The notes: a model not told the origin generated them from the sequence alone. A stretch of 64,000 nucleotides of DNA from Sulfuritalea sp. (GCF_017302275.1 NZ_JAFLDR010000012.1:1-64000), one strand, 5' to 3'. Counted from the first letter of the stretch, positions 27,529-37,375 are shown. Numbers and translations are program-made.

Positions 27529-27676
27529 GGGATTTTCGTGGATGCCTCCGCCGGACGGTTTTCCTTTCCTTGTATATGGAGGCCCGGCCCGGATGGACTT
27601 CGCTGTTCCTGAAGGGATGGAAAGCCGGGCTCGGCCTCGATCCAGCCTGGCGACGAATCGATCTGTATTTTCGTCC

Positions 27677-27703
27677 TCAAGATTTCCCGGACGATTCCGA
27701 TAT
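27677..27703 (+). promoter_or_regulatory. Sigma-28-like promoter of fliD
   Basis: TCAAGATT (27677-27684), 11 bases, TCCGATAT (27696-27703); each box matches 6 of 8 consensus positions and the spacing is exact. It lies 25 bases before the fliD start. The 322-base region between fliC and fliD therefore holds divergent FliA promoters and no gene. Confidence 0.7.
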
Positions 27704-27728
27704 AGTTCCCATACTGGAGTGAACCACC

Positions 27729-29114
27729 ATGCCAACCATCTCATCACCGGGGCTTGCGACCGGGCTGGACGTCAACGGGATCATCGCGAAGCTGATGGAG
27801 CTCGAGCGGCAGCCGCTGACCAAGCTGTCGACCAAGGAGAGTAACTATCAGGCCAAGATAACTGCCTATGGTTCGGTAAAAAGCGCCCTGTCGACGCTGC
27901 AAACGGCGGCAACCACCCTGGCGGATACCGCCACGTTTGCCGCCAAGTCGGCCTCGGTCTCCGATTCGACGGTCCTCGCAGCTGCGGCATCGACCACGGC
28001 GGTCGCCGGCAACTACAGCATCAGCGTCACCCAGTTGGCCAAAAACCACACGCTGCGCAGCAACACCAATTACGGCGCGACGACGGACACCTTCAATACA
28101 GGCAACCTGGCGATTTCGATCGGGGGCGGCCTTGCCGTGGATGTGCCGATCAACGGCCTCAACAACACGCTGGGCGGAATCCGCCAGGCAATCAATGATG
28201 CCAACGCTGGCGTTACCGCAACCATAGTGAACGACGGAACCACCAATCGCCTGATGCTGAGTTCGTCCACCAGCGGCGCGGTGGGTGCGATAACCGTCAC
28301 GGCCACCGATTCGGGAAGCGGCGGCACGCATGCGCTGGCCGGGCTGGACTCCGCCGCGCTGGTGCAGACGCAGGCGGCAGACAACGCTTTGCTGACCATC
28401 AATGGCCTGTCCATCAGCCGTTCCTCCAATACGATCAGTGACGCCATCGAAGGGGTCACCCTAACGCTCAACAAGGGCACTGCGCTTGCGCCTGGAAACT
28501 CGACCCTGAGCATCGCAAAGAACACCGCGGCAACAACAACCGCCGTCGACAGTTTCGTCAGCGCCTACAACGCAATCGTCAGCATGCTGAAGACCAATTC
28601 GGCTTACGATGCGGCGACCAGAAAGGGCGCAATCCTCAATGCCGAAGGTACCGTGCGCTCGATCCAGGCGGAACTGAGCAGCCTGGTGCAGACCACCGTC
28701 ACGGGTGTCGCCGGAGGCATCGCGACGCTGTCCAGCATCGGTATCTCGGTGCAGACCGACGGCAAGCTTTCGGTCGATAGCACCAAACTCGCCGCCGCGC
28801 TGGCCGATTCGACCAAGGATGTCAGCGCCTTGTTTACGCAGACTACCGAAGGCAATGAAGGTATCGCGGTGAAGTTCAAGACCTCGACGCGGGCTCTGGT
28901 CGCCTTCGACGGCCTGATTGCCGGGCGAACCGACGGCATCACGGCTTCGCTGAAGGACATCGACCGAGCCCGTGAGGCGCTGAATGTGCGCTTGGTGGGG
29001 ATCGAGGCCCGTTACCGCGCACAGTTTACGGCGATGGACGGACTCGCCAGCAGCATGAACCGGACCAGCCAATACCTGACCCAGCAGTTGTCCAGCCTCC
29101 CATCGATCTCATAA
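27729..29114 (+). CDS. fliD: Flagellar filament cap protein FliD
   Basis: 461 residues, normal for FliD. The N-terminal domain (ATGLDVNGIIAKLMELERQPLTKL, then SVKSALSTLQTAATTL) and C-terminal domain (IDRAREALNVRLVGIEARYRAQFTAMDGLASSMN, then YLTQQL) form the conserved coiled leg that caps the filament and helps flagellin fold. The central domains are Ser/Thr-rich. A TGGAGTG site precedes the ATG. It heads fliD-fliS-fliT. Confidence 0.95.
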   Translation: MPTISSPGLATGLDVNGIIAKLMELERQPLTKLSTKESNYQAKITAYGSVKSALSTLQTAATTLADTATFAAKSASVSDSTVLAAAASTTAVAGNYSISVTQLAKNHTLRSNTNYGATTDTFNTGNLAISIGGGLAVDVPINGLNNTLGGIRQAINDANAGVTATIVNDGTTNRLMLSSSTSGAVGAITVTATDSGSGGTHALAGLDSAALVQTQAADNALLTINGLSISRSSNTISDAIEGVTLTLNKGTALAPGNSTLSIAKNTAATTTAVDSFVSAYNAIVSMLKTNSAYDAATRKGAILNAEGTVRSIQAELSSLVQTTVTGVAGGIATLSSIGISVQTDGKLSVDSTKLAAALADSTKDVSALFTQTTEGNEGIAVKFKTSTRALVAFDGLIAGRTDGITASLKDIDRAREALNVRLVGIEARYRAQFTAMDGLASSMNRTSQYLTQQLSSLPSIS

Positions 29115-29125
29115 AAGGAGACATC

Positions 29126-29551
29126 ATGTCCTTCGCTTCCAGCAATTCCGCCCAGACCTATGCAAAGGTGGGCGTCGAAACCGCTGTCGCCGCCGCAGAT
29201 TCCCACCAATTGATCGTGATGCTCTTCGATGGGGCCTTGCTCGCCATCGCCAAGGCCGAAGGCTTCATGGGCCAGGGCATGATTGCCGAGAAAGGCGAGG
29301 CCGTTTCGCGCGCAATCGACATCATCGCCAACGGCCTGCGGGCCAGCCTGGACTTCTCGGCAGGCGACGAACTGGCAGGCAGGTTGGCTGGCCTCTATGA
29401 CTACATGGGCCTGCGTCTGGTCCATGCCAATCTGAAGAACGACCTCGGCGCCTTGCAGGAGGTCGGCCGTTTGCTGGGCGAGATCAAGTCTGCCTGGGAA
29501 GAAATAGCAGACGATCCCGCGGTACTTTCGACGAGCAAAGCCGCAGCCTGA
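29126..29551 (+). CDS. fliS: Flagellin export chaperone FliS
   Basis: 141 residues, the usual FliS size. The family core is plain: YAKVGVETAVAAADSHQLIVMLFDGALLAIAKAE, AVSRAIDIIANGLRASLDF and LYDYMGLRLVHANLKND. FliS binds the flagellin C-terminus in the cytosol and prevents early polymerisation. AAGGAGA precedes the ATG, 11 bases after fliD. Confidence 0.95.
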   Translation: MSFASSNSAQTYAKVGVETAVAAADSHQLIVMLFDGALLAIAKAEGFMGQGMIAEKGEAVSRAIDIIANGLRASLDFSAGDELAGRLAGLYDYMGLRLVHANLKNDLGALQEVGRLLGEIKSAWEEIADDPAVLSTSKAAA

Positions 29552-29559
29552 GACTTACC

Positions 29560-29937
29560 ATGCTGTCGATGCCCAGCCACATCGACCGCTACGAAGAAGC
29601 CTGCGCCCTGTCCGCACGGATGGTGCGTGCCGCCCGATCCGGCGAGTGGGATCTTCTGATCGCGCTGGAAGCCCGGGTTGCGGCCTTGCGCGACGGGATG
29701 ATGGCCGAATCGGAGGCATCCCCCGAGGAAAGGTTGGTCGCTCCTGAGATCGCCCGCAAGCGCGGCTTGATCCAGCAACTCCTTGATGACGATGCGGAAA
29801 TACGGCGCCACACGGAACCCTGGATGGAGCATGTGCGCAAACTGCTGGGCGACCATGGCCGTCGCCGCCGGGTACAACAGGCTTATGGGGCAACGGATAG
29901 TCCGGATCCAGGTTTCGACAGCGTTTCGCGGGCATGA
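29560..29937 (+). CDS. fliT: FliT-like flagellar chaperone
   Basis: 125 residues, helical throughout, placed 8 bases after fliS as fliT normally is. Helices IDRYEEACALSARMVRAARSGEWDLLIALEARVAAL and EIARKRGLIQQLLDDDAEIRRHTEPWMEHVRKLL fit the FliT pattern, although the family is weakly conserved. It probably escorts FliD to the export gate. Identification rests as much on position as on sequence. Confidence 0.75.
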   Translation: MLSMPSHIDRYEEACALSARMVRAARSGEWDLLIALEARVAALRDGMMAESEASPEERLVAPEIARKRGLIQQLLDDDAEIRRHTEPWMEHVRKLLGDHGRRRRVQQAYGATDSPDPGFDSVSRA

Positions 29938-29941
29938 GGCG

Positions 29942-29982
29942 GTCGGTAGGTTTCGCCCGGGAGTGAGGTCGACCGACTTTTT
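29942..29982 (+). terminator. Possible terminator after fliT
   Basis: GTCGGT (29942-29947) pairs with ACCGAC (29972-29977), directly followed by five T (29978-29982), four bases after the fliT stop. The loop is long and contains the smaller palindrome GGTCGACC, so the fold is uncertain. Confidence 0.35.
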
Positions 29983-30003
29983 CATCGAATGTGAGGGCGC
30001 CCC

Positions 30004-31164
30004 ATGGTGATGATTCCCACCGATGTCGGCGTTCAGGTACGCGCCCAGACCGAGCCGGGACTTGGGCCGGTGCGAGCAATCGCCGAGATTCCCGCCGACT
30101 TGCCGGAGCTGCAGCAGGGGCAGGTATTCCGCGCCCGCATCCAGGAAGCGCTCCCGGAAAACACCTACAAGGCTCTGGTGGCGGGGCGTTCGCTGACGCT
30201 TTCGCTGCCCGAGGGCGCCAAGCCCGGCGACACGCTTGAACTTGTCGTTGTCGACCGGACGCCGCGTGCCATCGTTGCGCAGTCCGTCCCGGCGGGTACG
30301 GCGGCGCCGGGCGAGCCCTATCAGCAGGCGAGGCTATCGTCTACGGGACAACTGATTGCCGCCCTATTGCCGCGCGAGGGCGACACGGCGGTGCCGGTCG
30401 CGTTGACCCGTGGCCGTCCGGTGCTGGCTCAGGTTCCGGCCAGCGCGACGGAGATGGCGCGTATGCTGCCGGCGCAGCTGGCACAGGCGGTCGGTTCCAG
30501 TGGCTTGTTCTACGAAGCACATCAGGTTCAATGGGTGCTTGGTCAGTGGCCGCGCTCCAGGCTTCTCACCGAACCCCAGGGTGAATATTCGCGTGACGGC
30601 GCGCGTGCCGGATGGGTGCCGTCGTCCGAGGAGGCGTCCCCGCAAGAGTCGGCGCTGGCGGCACGGCGTCCCAACACGAATTCCGGCCAATCCGCCCCGA
30701 CCTTGCTCCAAACCCTTTTCGGCGGCGGCGCGACAGCGGCCGCCACCGCCGTTGAAGAGGCCAGCCAGCAGGTGAGCCAGTCCGCCACGCGGATGATTCC
30801 CGAGGACTTGCGCCCCTTGGTGCAGCAGCAACTCGAAGCTGCCGCAACCCAACGGCTGGCATGGCATGGCGAGATTTGGCCCAGGCAGGAGATGGACTGG
30901 GAGATCCGGCGCGACGCTCCGCAGCGGGACGACGCGAGTGCTGGTGAGCCTTCCTGGAACACCAACCTGCGCCTGACCTTGCCGCGATTGGGTGAGATCG
31001 AAGTTCGCGTGCAACTCAGCGGACAGACCCTGCGGCTTGACCTGCAGACCGGCAAGGCGAACAGCGAAGCCGACCTTCGCCTGGCCTTGCCGTCGCTACG
31101 GCAGGCGCTGGCCGCCGCCGGCCTGGATCTCCTTGATGCCAGGACCAGCCATGGACAAGCCTGA
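30004..31164 (+). CDS. fliK: Flagellar hook-length control protein FliK
   Basis: 386 residues. The N-terminal two thirds are variable and Ala/Pro/Gln-rich as in most FliK. The conserved C-terminal domain (about 300-380) is recognisable: LRLTLPRLGEIEVRVQLSGQTLRLDLQT, then LRLALPSLRQALAAAGLDL. That domain touches FlhB to switch export specificity when the hook is long enough, and an FlhB-C-like gene overlaps its end. The ATG at 30004 is followed by MIPTDVGVQVRAQ. Confidence 0.82.
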   Translation: MVMIPTDVGVQVRAQTEPGLGPVRAIAEIPADLPELQQGQVFRARIQEALPENTYKALVAGRSLTLSLPEGAKPGDTLELVVVDRTPRAIVAQSVPAGTAAPGEPYQQARLSSTGQLIAALLPREGDTAVPVALTRGRPVLAQVPASATEMARMLPAQLAQAVGSSGLFYEAHQVQWVLGQWPRSRLLTEPQGEYSRDGARAGWVPSSEEASPQESALAARRPNTNSGQSAPTLLQTLFGGGATAAATAVEEASQQVSQSATRMIPEDLRPLVQQQLEAAATQRLAWHGEIWPRQEMDWEIRRDAPQRDDASAGEPSWNTNLRLTLPRLGEIEVRVQLSGQTLRLDLQTGKANSEADLRLALPSLRQALAAAGLDLLDARTSHGQA

Positions 31165-31468
31165 TCCCGCGTCCCAGCGCACGCTTGCCGTGGCGCTGAA
31201 GTACGCCGGCGGCGATTCCGCGCCGACCGTGGTGGCGAAGGGGCGCGGGCTGATCGCCGACGAAATAGTCGCGCGGGCGAAAGAGAGCGGGGTCTACGTC
31301 CATGAATCGCCGGTGCTGGTCGCGCTCCTCGCGCAACTGGATCTTGACCAGCACATCCCACCGGCGCTGTATCTGGCGGTGGCCGAGTTGCTGGCCTGGC
31401 TGTATCAGGTCGAACGCGGCGAGCCACCGGTGCTTTCCCTGCCCGTCGGCGAGGGCAAAGCAAGCTAG
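31151..31468 (+). CDS. FlhB C-terminal-domain homologue (EscU/YscU type)
   Basis: 105 residues overlapping the end of fliK by 14 bases. It corresponds only to the cytosolic C-terminal domain of FlhB: RTLAVALKYAGGDSAPTVVAKGRGLIADEIVARAKESGVYVHESPVLVALLAQLDLDQHIPPALYLAVAELLAWLY lines up in order with FlhB at 33474-33700 here. It lacks the membrane domain and the NPTH autocleavage site. Such stand-alone FhlB-type proteins occur beside fliK in many proteobacteria and may substitute for the cleaved FlhB domain. Confidence 0.85.
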   Translation: MDKPDPASQRTLAVALKYAGGDSAPTVVAKGRGLIADEIVARAKESGVYVHESPVLVALLAQLDLDQHIPPALYLAVAELLAWLYQVERGEPPVLSLPVGEGKAS

Positions 31469-31503
31469 AATTAAACGCGAATCTTTCGCTGCCTCCTCCG
31501 GAA

Positions 31504-32295
31504 ATGACGACTCCCGCCGATGATCCCGCCGCCGCATCGCCAAAACGGCCGGTGGCGAAAATCCTGCCCAGCGACGAATACAGCCAGTACCTGCTGACGT
31601 CGCAGGCCGAAATGTTTGCTATCTGCCGGGGTCTGGCGGAGCACGTGTCGCAGGTCAGCATGATCTTCAACGAAGGTCAGGACATGGTGCTGACCAGCCT
31701 GGTCAGCTGGGGTAGCGACGGGCTGGTGTTCGACCTGGGTGCTACCGCCGAGATGAACCGCAAGGCGCTGCAGGCGGAAAAGCTGTTTTGCACGGCGCAA
31801 CTCGACCGCGTCGAAATCCAGTTCATCCTCCGTGGCGTCGACCAGGTCGAATTCAACGGGCGCGCCGCGTTTCATGCGTCCCTGCCGGACAGCATCCTGC
31901 GCCTGCAGCGGCGCGAGTGTTTCCGGCTTGGAACGCCGATCGCCAATCCGGTCATTTGTCGGTTTCGTGTGCCGGGGGCGGCCGGGGAAAGCTCCATGCT
32001 CCGGGTCCATGTGGTCGATATCAGTCTCGGCGGGGTTTCCCTGGCCGGTTTACCCATCGATCTGCCCCTCGAGTCGGACATGACATTTCAGGATTGCAGC
32101 ATCGACCTGCCGGACGGCGGCCCCATCGTTGCCACCCTGCGGCCTTGCTGGCAGAACGAAACCGTCAGCCGCAGCGGCATTCGCGCCAAGCGGGCCGGCT
32201 TTGCGTTTGTCGATCTGCCGCGCGTCAAGACGACGGTGATCCAGCGCTACATCATCAAGATCGAACGCGAGCGCAAGGCACGCGAACTGGGCTGA
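31504..32295 (+). CDS. ycgR: YcgR-type c-di-GMP flagellar brake protein
   Basis: 263 residues. The N-terminal YcgR domain (about 20-125) is followed by a PilZ domain (about 130-250) with the c-di-GMP-binding RxxxR pattern in QRRECFRLG and the D-x-S-x-x-G motif in DISLGG. When c-di-GMP is high, YcgR proteins bind the motor or MotA and slow swimming. It sits between the FlhB-C gene and flhB, where a brake gene is common in betaproteobacteria. The ATG at 31504 lies 35 bases after the previous stop. Confidence 0.88.
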   Translation: MTTPADDPAAASPKRPVAKILPSDEYSQYLLTSQAEMFAICRGLAEHVSQVSMIFNEGQDMVLTSLVSWGSDGLVFDLGATAEMNRKALQAEKLFCTAQLDRVEIQFILRGVDQVEFNGRAAFHASLPDSILRLQRRECFRLGTPIANPVICRFRVPGAAGESSMLRVHVVDISLGGVSLAGLPIDLPLESDMTFQDCSIDLPDGGPIVATLRPCWQNETVSRSGIRAKRAGFAFVDLPRVKTTVIQRYIIKIERERKARELG

Positions 32296-32646
32296 GGCGG
32301 GGTTCCTCTCTGCAACGATCGCGGACCGGGCGGCGACCGGTTCCGGCGGCGACCGGCGCCTTGGCCTTGCCCGGCGCGGGGCATGATTCGTCGGTGTGCG
32401 CTCGCCTCGCAACCGGCGTTTATTGCCTGGCGGGATATCCCGGCCAATGGACCGTAGACGCCTTGAAAGATGTCCATGGCATTGGTCCGGACTACCGCGC
32501 AGCGCCTTGAAATGATTGGGATTCGGCTTTCCCGGAGCAGATGAAACGGGAACAGGTCGGCGCTTGCTGAAATAGGTACCGGTTTCGGCGTTTGTTCGGG
32601 TCCTCCCGATTGCCCCCGCCGGCAATAATTCCCGGCATGAGAGACA
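32296..32646. other. 351-base gap upstream of flhB, no gene seen
   Basis: No open frame here looks like a gene. It holds a 12-base direct repeat (GGCGGCGACCGG at 32329 and 32345) and short inverted segments near 32440-32500. A flhB promoter is expected, but I find no convincing sigma-54 (GG-N10-GC), sigma-28 or sigma-70 match; one -24/-12 look-alike near 32556 has nine rather than ten bases between GG and GC. Confidence 0.5.
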
Positions 32647-33798
32647 ATGGCCGTGGCTGAGGACAGCGACCTCGAAAAAACCGAACCCGCCTCCGCGCGC
32701 CGGCTGGAACAGGCGCGCGAGGAGGGCAATGTTCCGCAATCCCGCGAGCTCATGGCCTTCATGGTGCTTGCCGCGGGCGCCGGGACCTTCTGGGTGCTTG
32801 GCGGCTGGATTGCCGGTGCCGCCGCCAGTCTGGTGCGCGACGGCCTGAGTTTCAGTCGCGGCGCGGCCTTCGATACGTCGGTAATGAACGAGAGCGCGCT
32901 GGTCCTGACCATCGATGCCTTCCGCCTGGCTGGGCCGATCTTCCTTGTGATCATCGCAGCCGTCATCGCCACGCCCTACATCATGGGTGGCCCGGCAATG
33001 TCGGCCAAGGCGTTCCAGCTCGACCTCACCCGCCTGGATCCGGTCAAGGGCCTCGGCCGCATGTTCTCCTGGCATAGTGTTGCGGAATTGCTCAAGGCCG
33101 TGCTCAAGGCGCTGCTGGTGGGTGGAATTCTCTGGTGGATCGTCAGGCACGAGCAGGATCGCCTGTTCAGCCTGATCACGCAGCCGATCGAAGTCGGTCT
33201 CGCCTCGTTCTCGCAACTGCTGTTCTTCAGCTTCGTCGCCCTGATCGCCGGCCTGGCGATCATTGCCGCGATCGACGTGCCTTTCCAGCTATGGCAATAC
33301 CACGACCGGCTGAAGATGACCCGCGAGGAGTTGCGCCAGGAACACAAGGAAAGCGAGGGCGACCCGCAACTCAAGGCACGCATCCGCAGCCAGCAACGCG
33401 AGATCGCGCGCGGTCGCATGATGGCCGAAGTGCCGAAAGCGGACGTGGTGGTGACCAATCCGACGCACTTCGCGGTGGCGCTCAAATACGACGGCGATTC
33501 CATGGCGGCGCCGGTGGTGGTGGCCAAGGGGATGAATCTCGTGGCGGATCGCATCCGCGAACTGGCCACGGAGAACCGGGTGCCCTTGCTCGAGGCACCG
33601 CCATTGGCGCGCGCCCTGTATCGCCACGGCGAAGTGGGCGACGCGATTCCTGCCGCGCTCTATTCGGCGGTGGCGGAAGTGATGGCCTGGGTTTATCAGC
33701 TGAACGACCATGCGGCTGATGTCGCGGCGAAGGCCCTGCCCATGGCGCCGACGCTGATCGCCGTGCCCGATGGTCTCGACCCGGGGACGCCGGCATGA
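32647..33798 (+). CDS. flhB: Flagellar export apparatus protein FlhB
   Basis: 383 residues. N-terminal EKTEPASARRLEQAREEGNVPQSREL motif, four membrane helices (about 34-60, 88-115, 140-165, 185-212), a charged linker and the C-terminal cytosolic domain with the autocleavage site NPTH at residues 271-274 (VVVTNPTHFAVALKY). FlhB sets substrate specificity of the export gate together with FliK. Its stop overlaps the flhA start (ATGA). Confidence 0.96.
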   Translation: MAVAEDSDLEKTEPASARRLEQAREEGNVPQSRELMAFMVLAAGAGTFWVLGGWIAGAAASLVRDGLSFSRGAAFDTSVMNESALVLTIDAFRLAGPIFLVIIAAVIATPYIMGGPAMSAKAFQLDLTRLDPVKGLGRMFSWHSVAELLKAVLKALLVGGILWWIVRHEQDRLFSLITQPIEVGLASFSQLLFFSFVALIAGLAIIAAIDVPFQLWQYHDRLKMTREELRQEHKESEGDPQLKARIRSQQREIARGRMMAEVPKADVVVTNPTHFAVALKYDGDSMAAPVVVAKGMNLVADRIRELATENRVPLLEAPPLARALYRHGEVGDAIPAALYSAVAEVMAWVYQLNDHAADVAAKALPMAPTLIAVPDGLDPGTPA

Positions 33799-35885
33799 AC
33801 GATAGCCTGGCCCAGCAGGGAATCGCCGGTCGCCTGAACCTGCGCCAGATGCTGGCGCCGCTGCTCATCGTGCTGATCCTGTCGATGATGGTGCTGCCGT
33901 TGCCGGCCTTCGCCCTCGACGTGTTCTTCACCTTCAACATCGCGATTTCCATCATGGTGCTGCTGGTGGCGATGTACACCATGAAGCCGCTCGATTTCGC
34001 GATCTTCCCCACGGTGCTGCTGGTAACGACGCTCTTGCGCCTGTCCCTGAACGTTGCGTCGACGCGCGTGGTGCTGCTGCATGGCCATACCGGGCCGGAT
34101 GCCGCCGGCAAGGTGATCGAGGCCTTCGGTCATTTCCTGGTGGGCGGCAATTACGCGGTGGGCATCGTGGTGTTCATCATCCTCACCCTGATCAATTTCA
34201 TCGTCATCACCAAGGGCGCCGGGCGCATCGCCGAGGTCTCCGCCCGCTTCACGCTCGACGCCATGCCGGGCAAGCAGATGGCGATCGATGCTGACCTCAA
34301 TGCCGGCCTGATCGGCGAGGACGAAGCGCGCAAGCGTCGCTCCAACGTGGCGCTGGAGGCGGATTTCTACGGGTCGATGGACGGCGCCTCGAAGTTCGTG
34401 CGCGGCGATGCCGTGGCAGGCATCCTGATCCTGTTCATCAACATCATCGGCGGCCTGATCGTCGGCGTCCTGCAGCACGACATGAGCGCCGGCGATGCGG
34501 CCAAGGTCTATACCCTGCTGACGATCGGCGATGGCCTGGTGGCGCAGATTCCGGCGCTGATCATTTCCACGGCAGCGGGCCTGGTGGTAACGCGCGTTGC
34601 CACCGAACAAGATGTCGGCCAGCAATTGGTGGCGCAATTGTTCGGCAACCCGATGGTACTGGCCCTGACGGCCGGCATCCTCGGGATACTGGGCTTGATT
34701 CCCGGCATGCCGAATCTTGTGTTCCTCCTGCTTGCATCGGTCCTCGGCTATCTGGCCTGGCGGCAGTTCAAGAGCCCGATCGCGGCCGCGAAGGAGCGTT
34801 CAGTGGAGGCGGCTCAGCCCGCGGCACCGGTTGCCGAAAGCGTCGAGGCGAGCTGGTCGGACGTGGTTCCGGTCGACATGCTCGGACTGGAAGTCGGGTA
34901 TCGGCTGATTCCGCTGGTCGACCGCGGGCAAGCCGGCGAATTGCTGAAGAGGATACGCGGCCTGCGCAAGAAATTTGCGCAGGAAATCGGCTTCCTGCCG
35001 GCGCAGGTGCACATCCGGGACAACCTCGAACTGCGGCCGAACGTGTATCGCCTGAGTCTCAAGGGGGTGCCGATCGGCGAAGGCGAAGCCTTCCCCGGCC
35101 AATACCTGGCGATCAACCCGGGGCGGGTGTCCGGCCAACTCGCGGGGGCCGCGACAAAGGATCCCGCCTTCGGCCTGCCGGCAATCTGGATCGATGCCAG
35201 CCTGCGCGAGCAGGCGCATGTGTTCGGCTATACCGTGGTGGATGCCAGCACGGTAATCGCGACACACCTCAACCACGTGATCCTTTCGCATGCCACCGAA
35301 TTGCTCGGGCGCCAGGAAACGCAGGCCTTGCTCGACCATCTCGCCACGGAATCACCCAAGCTGGTGGAAGACCTGGTGCCCAAGCAGATCGCGCTCGGCG
35401 CGCTGCAGCGGGTATTGCAGAACCTGCTCGATGAGGGCGTCAATATTCGCGACATGCGCACCATCATCGAAACCCTGGCCGAGCTGGTGCCCCGCGTGCA
35501 GGACCCGATCGAGCTGACTTCGCAGGTGCGGATCGCCCTCGGCCGCGCCATCGTCCAGCAGCTCTATCCGACCGGCAACGAGATGCAGGTGATGGCCCTG
35601 GATCCCGGCCTCGAGCGGTTGCTGGGGCAGGCCCTGCAGGGCGGGGGCGATGCCGGCGGCATCGAGCCGGGACTGGCCGATACGCTGTTGCGGGAAACCG
35701 CAGTTGCCGCCCAGCACCAGGAAGACCTCGGCCTGCCGGCGGTATTGCTGGTACCTCCAAATTTGCGCTGGCTTCTGTCGCGCTTTCTGCGGCGCGCGGT
35801 GCAGCAACTCCGGGTGATCTCGAATGGCGAGGTTCCCGATTCGAAGATCATCAAGGTGACATCCATCATCGGAGCTAGAAAATGA
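33795..35885 (+). CDS. flhA: Flagellar export gate protein FlhA
   Basis: 696 residues, typical length. The N-terminal half has eight membrane helices and the conserved cytosolic FHIPEP-type loop (FPTVLLVTTLLRLSLNVASTRVVL; DAMPGKQMAIDADLNAGLI; EADFYGSMDGASKFVRGDA). The C-terminal cytosolic domain (about 350-690) forms the nonameric chaperone-docking ring. It overlaps flhB upstream and flhF downstream. Confidence 0.97.
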   Translation: MNDSLAQQGIAGRLNLRQMLAPLLIVLILSMMVLPLPAFALDVFFTFNIAISIMVLLVAMYTMKPLDFAIFPTVLLVTTLLRLSLNVASTRVVLLHGHTGPDAAGKVIEAFGHFLVGGNYAVGIVVFIILTLINFIVITKGAGRIAEVSARFTLDAMPGKQMAIDADLNAGLIGEDEARKRRSNVALEADFYGSMDGASKFVRGDAVAGILILFINIIGGLIVGVLQHDMSAGDAAKVYTLLTIGDGLVAQIPALIISTAAGLVVTRVATEQDVGQQLVAQLFGNPMVLALTAGILGILGLIPGMPNLVFLLLASVLGYLAWRQFKSPIAAAKERSVEAAQPAAPVAESVEASWSDVVPVDMLGLEVGYRLIPLVDRGQAGELLKRIRGLRKKFAQEIGFLPAQVHIRDNLELRPNVYRLSLKGVPIGEGEAFPGQYLAINPGRVSGQLAGAATKDPAFGLPAIWIDASLREQAHVFGYTVVDASTVIATHLNHVILSHATELLGRQETQALLDHLATESPKLVEDLVPKQIALGALQRVLQNLLDEGVNIRDMRTIIETLAELVPRVQDPIELTSQVRIALGRAIVQQLYPTGNEMQVMALDPGLERLLGQALQGGGDAGGIEPGLADTLLRETAVAAQHQEDLGLPAVLLVPPNLRWLLSRFLRRAVQQLRVISNGEVPDSKIIKVTSIIGARK

Positions 35886-37375
35886 CAGCGAAACGCTTCG
35901 TCGGCGCCACCGCGCGCGACTGCCTGCGGCGGGCAAAGGAAGTGCTGGGTCCTGATGCGGTGGTCATCTCGAACAAGGCGGTGCCAAACGGCGTCGAGAT
36001 CGTCGCCATGTCGCCCGAGAGTCTGGATGCCATCTCGCAGAATGTGCGTCCAGCCGCCGCCGTCACGCCATCGCCGGCTCCGCTTCCGCCTTCGCGATCG
36101 ATGCCCCAGGCGGATGAGGATTACACCGTTTCGCTGGCATCGGCGCGCATTCGTGCCAGCAGACAGAACTCCGAGCCGCCGGTGGTGCAGCCCTGGATTA
36201 CTTATGGGAAATCCGCTGCGGCAAGCACCCCGACGGTTGCTCCGGCCGAACGAAAAGCCGAGCCCGCGCATTCGTGCGTGCCGGACGCGCGAGTGCACTA
36301 TTCCCCCGGGGTGCCGGTCGCCGCGACGCATGCGGACCCCATGCCCCAGTGCGGGGACCCCAAGCATCACGATGCCCCGACCGGCAGGAAGATCGCGGAT
36401 CGCCCTGTTGTGGAAAGCCCGGTCCAGACCGCGCAACTGGTCGACGAAATGCGGCTCATCAAGAACCTGCTCGAACGCCAGCTCGCCGGCTTTGCCTGGG
36501 GCGAAATGGCGCGCGAGGCACCGACCCGGGCGCAACTTCTCGGCGAAATGCTGGCAGCGGGGTTTTCGGGCGGCCTGACGCGTCGGTTGATCCAGGAAAT
36601 GGCGGCCGACCTCACCCAGGATGAAGGCCGCAAGTGGCTTACCGCAGCGGTCAACAGGCGCCTGCGCACCTTGTCGTCGGACGCTGACTTCATCGATCGC
36701 GGCGGTGTCTATGCACTGGTCGGGCCGACCGGGGTCGGCAAGACCACCACGACCGCCAAGCTGGCCGCCCGCTGCGTGGTGCGCTATGGCGCGGAACGGC
36801 TTGCGCTGCTGACCACCGATGGTTACCGGATCGGCGCCCACGAGCAATTGCGCATCTATGGCCGGATACTTGGCGTGCCGGTATTCGTGGTCCGCGACGG
36901 CGAGGACCTGCGCCGCACCCTGGCGGACCTGCGCGACAAGCACATGGTGCTGATTGATACCGTTGGCATGAGCCAGCGCGACCGGATGGTGGCCGAGCAG
37001 GCGGCGATGCTGACCCGCTCCGGCGAGGTCAATCGCCTGCTGCTGCTCAATGCGGGAAGTCGCGGCGATACCCTGGATGACGTGGTGCGTGCGTATGGCG
37101 GCGAGGATTTGGCCGGTTGCATTCTGACCAAGGTGGATGAAGCGACCGCCCTTGCGCCGGCGCTGGATTGCATCGTTCGCCACGGCCTGACCCTGAGCTA
37201 TGTCGGCAACGGCCAGCGCGTGCCCGAGGATTTGCACCTGCCCAACCGCCAATACCTGCTGCATCGCGCCTTCAAGCTGCCGTCGGGCGAGACGGCGCAC
37301 AGCCTGCGCAACGAGGAGATCGCCCTGTCCTTCCCGCCGTCCCAGGATGCGAAGCTGGGAGTACGAATTGCTTGA
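35882..37375 (+). CDS. flhF: SRP-like GTPase FlhF, flagellar placement
   Basis: 497 residues. The N-terminal B domain starts KRFVGATARDCLRRAKEVLGPDAVVISN, followed by a low-conservation linker (about 60-180), then the N/G GTPase: G1 GPTGVGKTTTTAKLA (about 281-295), TTDGYRIGAHEQLRIYG, DTVGMSQRD and TKVDEAT. FlhF recruits the first basal-body parts to the pole, indicating polar flagellation. The start overlaps flhA by four bases. Confidence 0.96.
   Translation: MTAKRFVGATARDCLRRAKEVLGPDAVVISNKAVPNGVEIVAMSPESLDAISQNVRPAAAVTPSPAPLPPSRSMPQADEDYTVSLASARIRASRQNSEPPVVQPWITYGKSAAASTPTVAPAERKAEPAHSCVPDARVHYSPGVPVAATHADPMPQCGDPKHHDAPTGRKIADRPVVESPVQTAQLVDEMRLIKNLLERQLAGFAWGEMAREAPTRAQLLGEMLAAGFSGGLTRRLIQEMAADLTQDEGRKWLTAAVNRRLRTLSSDADFIDRGGVYALVGPTGVGKTTTTAKLAARCVVRYGAERLALLTTDGYRIGAHEQLRIYGRILGVPVFVVRDGEDLRRTLADLRDKHMVLIDTVGMSQRDRMVAEQAAMLTRSGEVNRLLLLNAGSRGDTLDDVVRAYGGEDLAGCILTKVDEATALAPALDCIVRHGLTLSYVGNGQRVPEDLHLPNRQYLLHRAFKLPSGETAHSLRNEEIALSFPPSQDAKLGVRIA

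Noticed and set aside
32553-32570. Sigma-54-like GG and GC pair upstream of flhB
   Set aside because: Nine bases lie between GG and GC rather than the required ten.
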